Source: Haematococcus lacustris (lineage: Eukaryota; Chlorophyta; Chlorophyceae; Chlamydomonadales; Haematococcaceae). Taken from it: a stretch of 64,000 nucleotides of DNA. Below the pieces are notes generated by a model, which saw only the letters and a program-made list of their open reading frames with translations, did no database searches and was not told the DNA's origin. Below, piece after piece: positions 62,901-64,000 of this stretch; the stretch's first letter is position 1, and the number at the start of each line of letters is the position of its first letter. The DNA is taken from positions 1,880,231-1,944,230 of the forward strand of contig JASKMD010000017.1 in the NCBI GenBank assembly GCA_030144725.1, written 5' to 3'. The translations under genes were made by a program, and so were the position numbers.

Positions 62901-64000
62901 GCCTGCAATCAATTTCCTCACATCACGGACAGCAGTTGCGTGTATGTGCGGGAACAAATGATGCAGGCGATGAGGATGAGGAGGCACGACAGGAACGGCG
63001 AGCGAAGCGACAGCTGCTTGCTCGCAGTGACCCGACTGTAGATCTCGAAGCAAACCAGGCAGATGAGCTGTGCGGCGGGTTTGGCCTGCTGCACGCGAGT
63101 AACAAAGTGAGAGGCGGCTTGGCAGTACAGCCACGCGTGGCAGCGGGTGCAACATCACCACACTGTTCCCATGGTTGCAGGAGCCCTCGCAGCGTGGTGG
63201 GTTACGTGCCATGGGCGAAGACCTGGCTCGCGACATCAACCGACACGCAACCGTTGTTTTGGCTGGTGCGAAAGCTTTGGAAGTTGCGGCAGCAGCTCCC
63301 TCGGCGAGGTCAGCATCCCGCTCGGCCGGCAACGGCCGCACGGCAGACAACCCCGAGCTCGACGAGCTTGCGTCGCAGCGGTTGAAACAGTTTGCGCTGG
63401 GGCTCGAAGACCTGCAGCCCAGCCCTCCCCCTCAACACGAGATCCTTACCCTCAAGGCGCCGCAATCATTGTTCGACAGCACGCGAGCTGCAGGCCATGG
63501 CATGGGGACACACTCGAATCAGCAAGCCCAAGTGCCACAGCTACATGGAGAGGGAGCTCTGCTGAGTGATGAGCAGGCTGCTGTTGCGGCCGGGGCGGTG
63601 CAACCCAACCGTCTGTCCAGGACACCGATGGCAGCTGCACAAGCCTATGAGGTAAGGGAGCAGGCACAGCGGCCACTGAGGCATTGTCTGGCAAGGTTTG
63701 GCAGGTTTGGTGGGACTGGGCTATGAGTCTCAAGGTTCAACCCCTGTACTGCCCAGCACACTTTACTGCACTGCCCAGTACCTGCCCTGCCAGCCTGCAG
63801 ATGTAGTCACTCTGCCATTGTGTGTGGCTATTTGAAATCCTTACACAAACTTGTCTTCTGAGCCTTTCACACAACCCTCCACATCTCCTCCACACATCCC
63901 TACACACAATGGAGGCAGTGCGCTGCTCCCCAGGTGCTGCTGGAGGTGTGCGGTCTGGGCGTGGACATCAGCAGCCAGGGAGGGGACGGCTGGGGGGCGG
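59945..64000 (+). CDS. TFIIH core subunit p62/TFB1 (GTF2H1), 3' incomplete
   Basis: Exons: 59945-about 60100, 60198-60305, 60510-60712, 61047-61117, 61684-61859, 62293-62466, 62665-62794, 62967-63106, 63181-63651, 63934 to the window end. It is a subunit of the TFIIH core used in RNA polymerase II initiation and nucleotide-excision repair. The N-terminus is a PH-like domain (KAWQPGYLTLLPAKITWQPG; KPLLRVVSGATGYTFELG). The first BSD domain ends ELAERYNTLVAAAGVLAEDE then FW. The second has RFTLTPDLIALVFAEKPHVK, AYERSVPHNMSEKEFW. Acidic and Ala-rich regions follow (GDEDEEARQERR, VDLEANQADE). Junctions from exon 2 on keep phase; the exon 1 donor is uncertain. The start ATG gives MSGALMTK. Confidence 0.88.
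62160..62260. repeat. Short tandem (AGGTCTGAGT)-type repeat in a TFB1 intron
   Basis: Eight or so imperfect 10-bp units (GCAGGTCTGG, GTAGGTCTGA) before exon 62293-62466. Confidence 0.85.

Overview
This is a nuclear window from a green alga (Chlorophyta, most likely a volvocalean; the gene set and repeat style resemble Haematococcus, though the species is inferred from style only). The basis is a complete LHCII chlorophyll a/b-binding gene, dense short GT-AG introns, high GC, very many CAG/GGC-type satellites, and KDZ and Fanzor-like mobile-element proteins. A run of 500 Ns (14192-14691) is an assembly gap.

Layout. 1-2564: satellite arrays and a GCR1_C-like protein with about 32 ten-residue repeats. 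2544-4067 (-): an unrecognised coiled-coil ORF. 5200-10613: a KDZ DNA transposon with 677-bp inverted repeats and an 8-bp target duplication, carrying a degraded transposase. 13721-14163: a dispersed repeat beside the gap, with a second copy at 59283-59501. 15072-33260 (-): a 30-exon sacsin-like chaperone gene, open for 2,084 codons, with its 3' end lost toward the gap. 34423-37301: a second DNA transposon with 17-bp inverted repeats, carrying an hAT-like transposase fragment and a SAP-domain ORF. 37723-40269 (-): LHCII gene (8 exons). 40786-44030 (-): F-box/leucine-rich protein. 44336-44963 (-): Fanzor/TnpB-like remnant. 45156-50237 (-): Misato/DML1. 50426-54189 (-): RsmE-type rRNA methyltransferase. 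54466-55544 (+): frameshifted second Fanzor-like copy. 56339-58845 (+): RING-finger protein. 59945 to the window end (+): TFIIH subunit p62/TFB1.

The host genes are unrelated housekeeping genes, not an operon. The sacsin, LHCII, F-box, Misato and RsmE genes all lie on the minus strand, and the RING and TFB1 genes on the plus strand. Exon boundaries were read by eye from splice signals, family motifs and phase. For sacsin, LHCII, RsmE and the RING gene every junction keeps one open frame. Misato and TFB1 each have one unresolved junction. The most distinctive material is mobile: a KDZ element whose arms contain the transposase 5' end, an hAT-like element with a related empty site in the same window, and two Fanzor-like relics that share a loss of zinc-ribbon cysteines.
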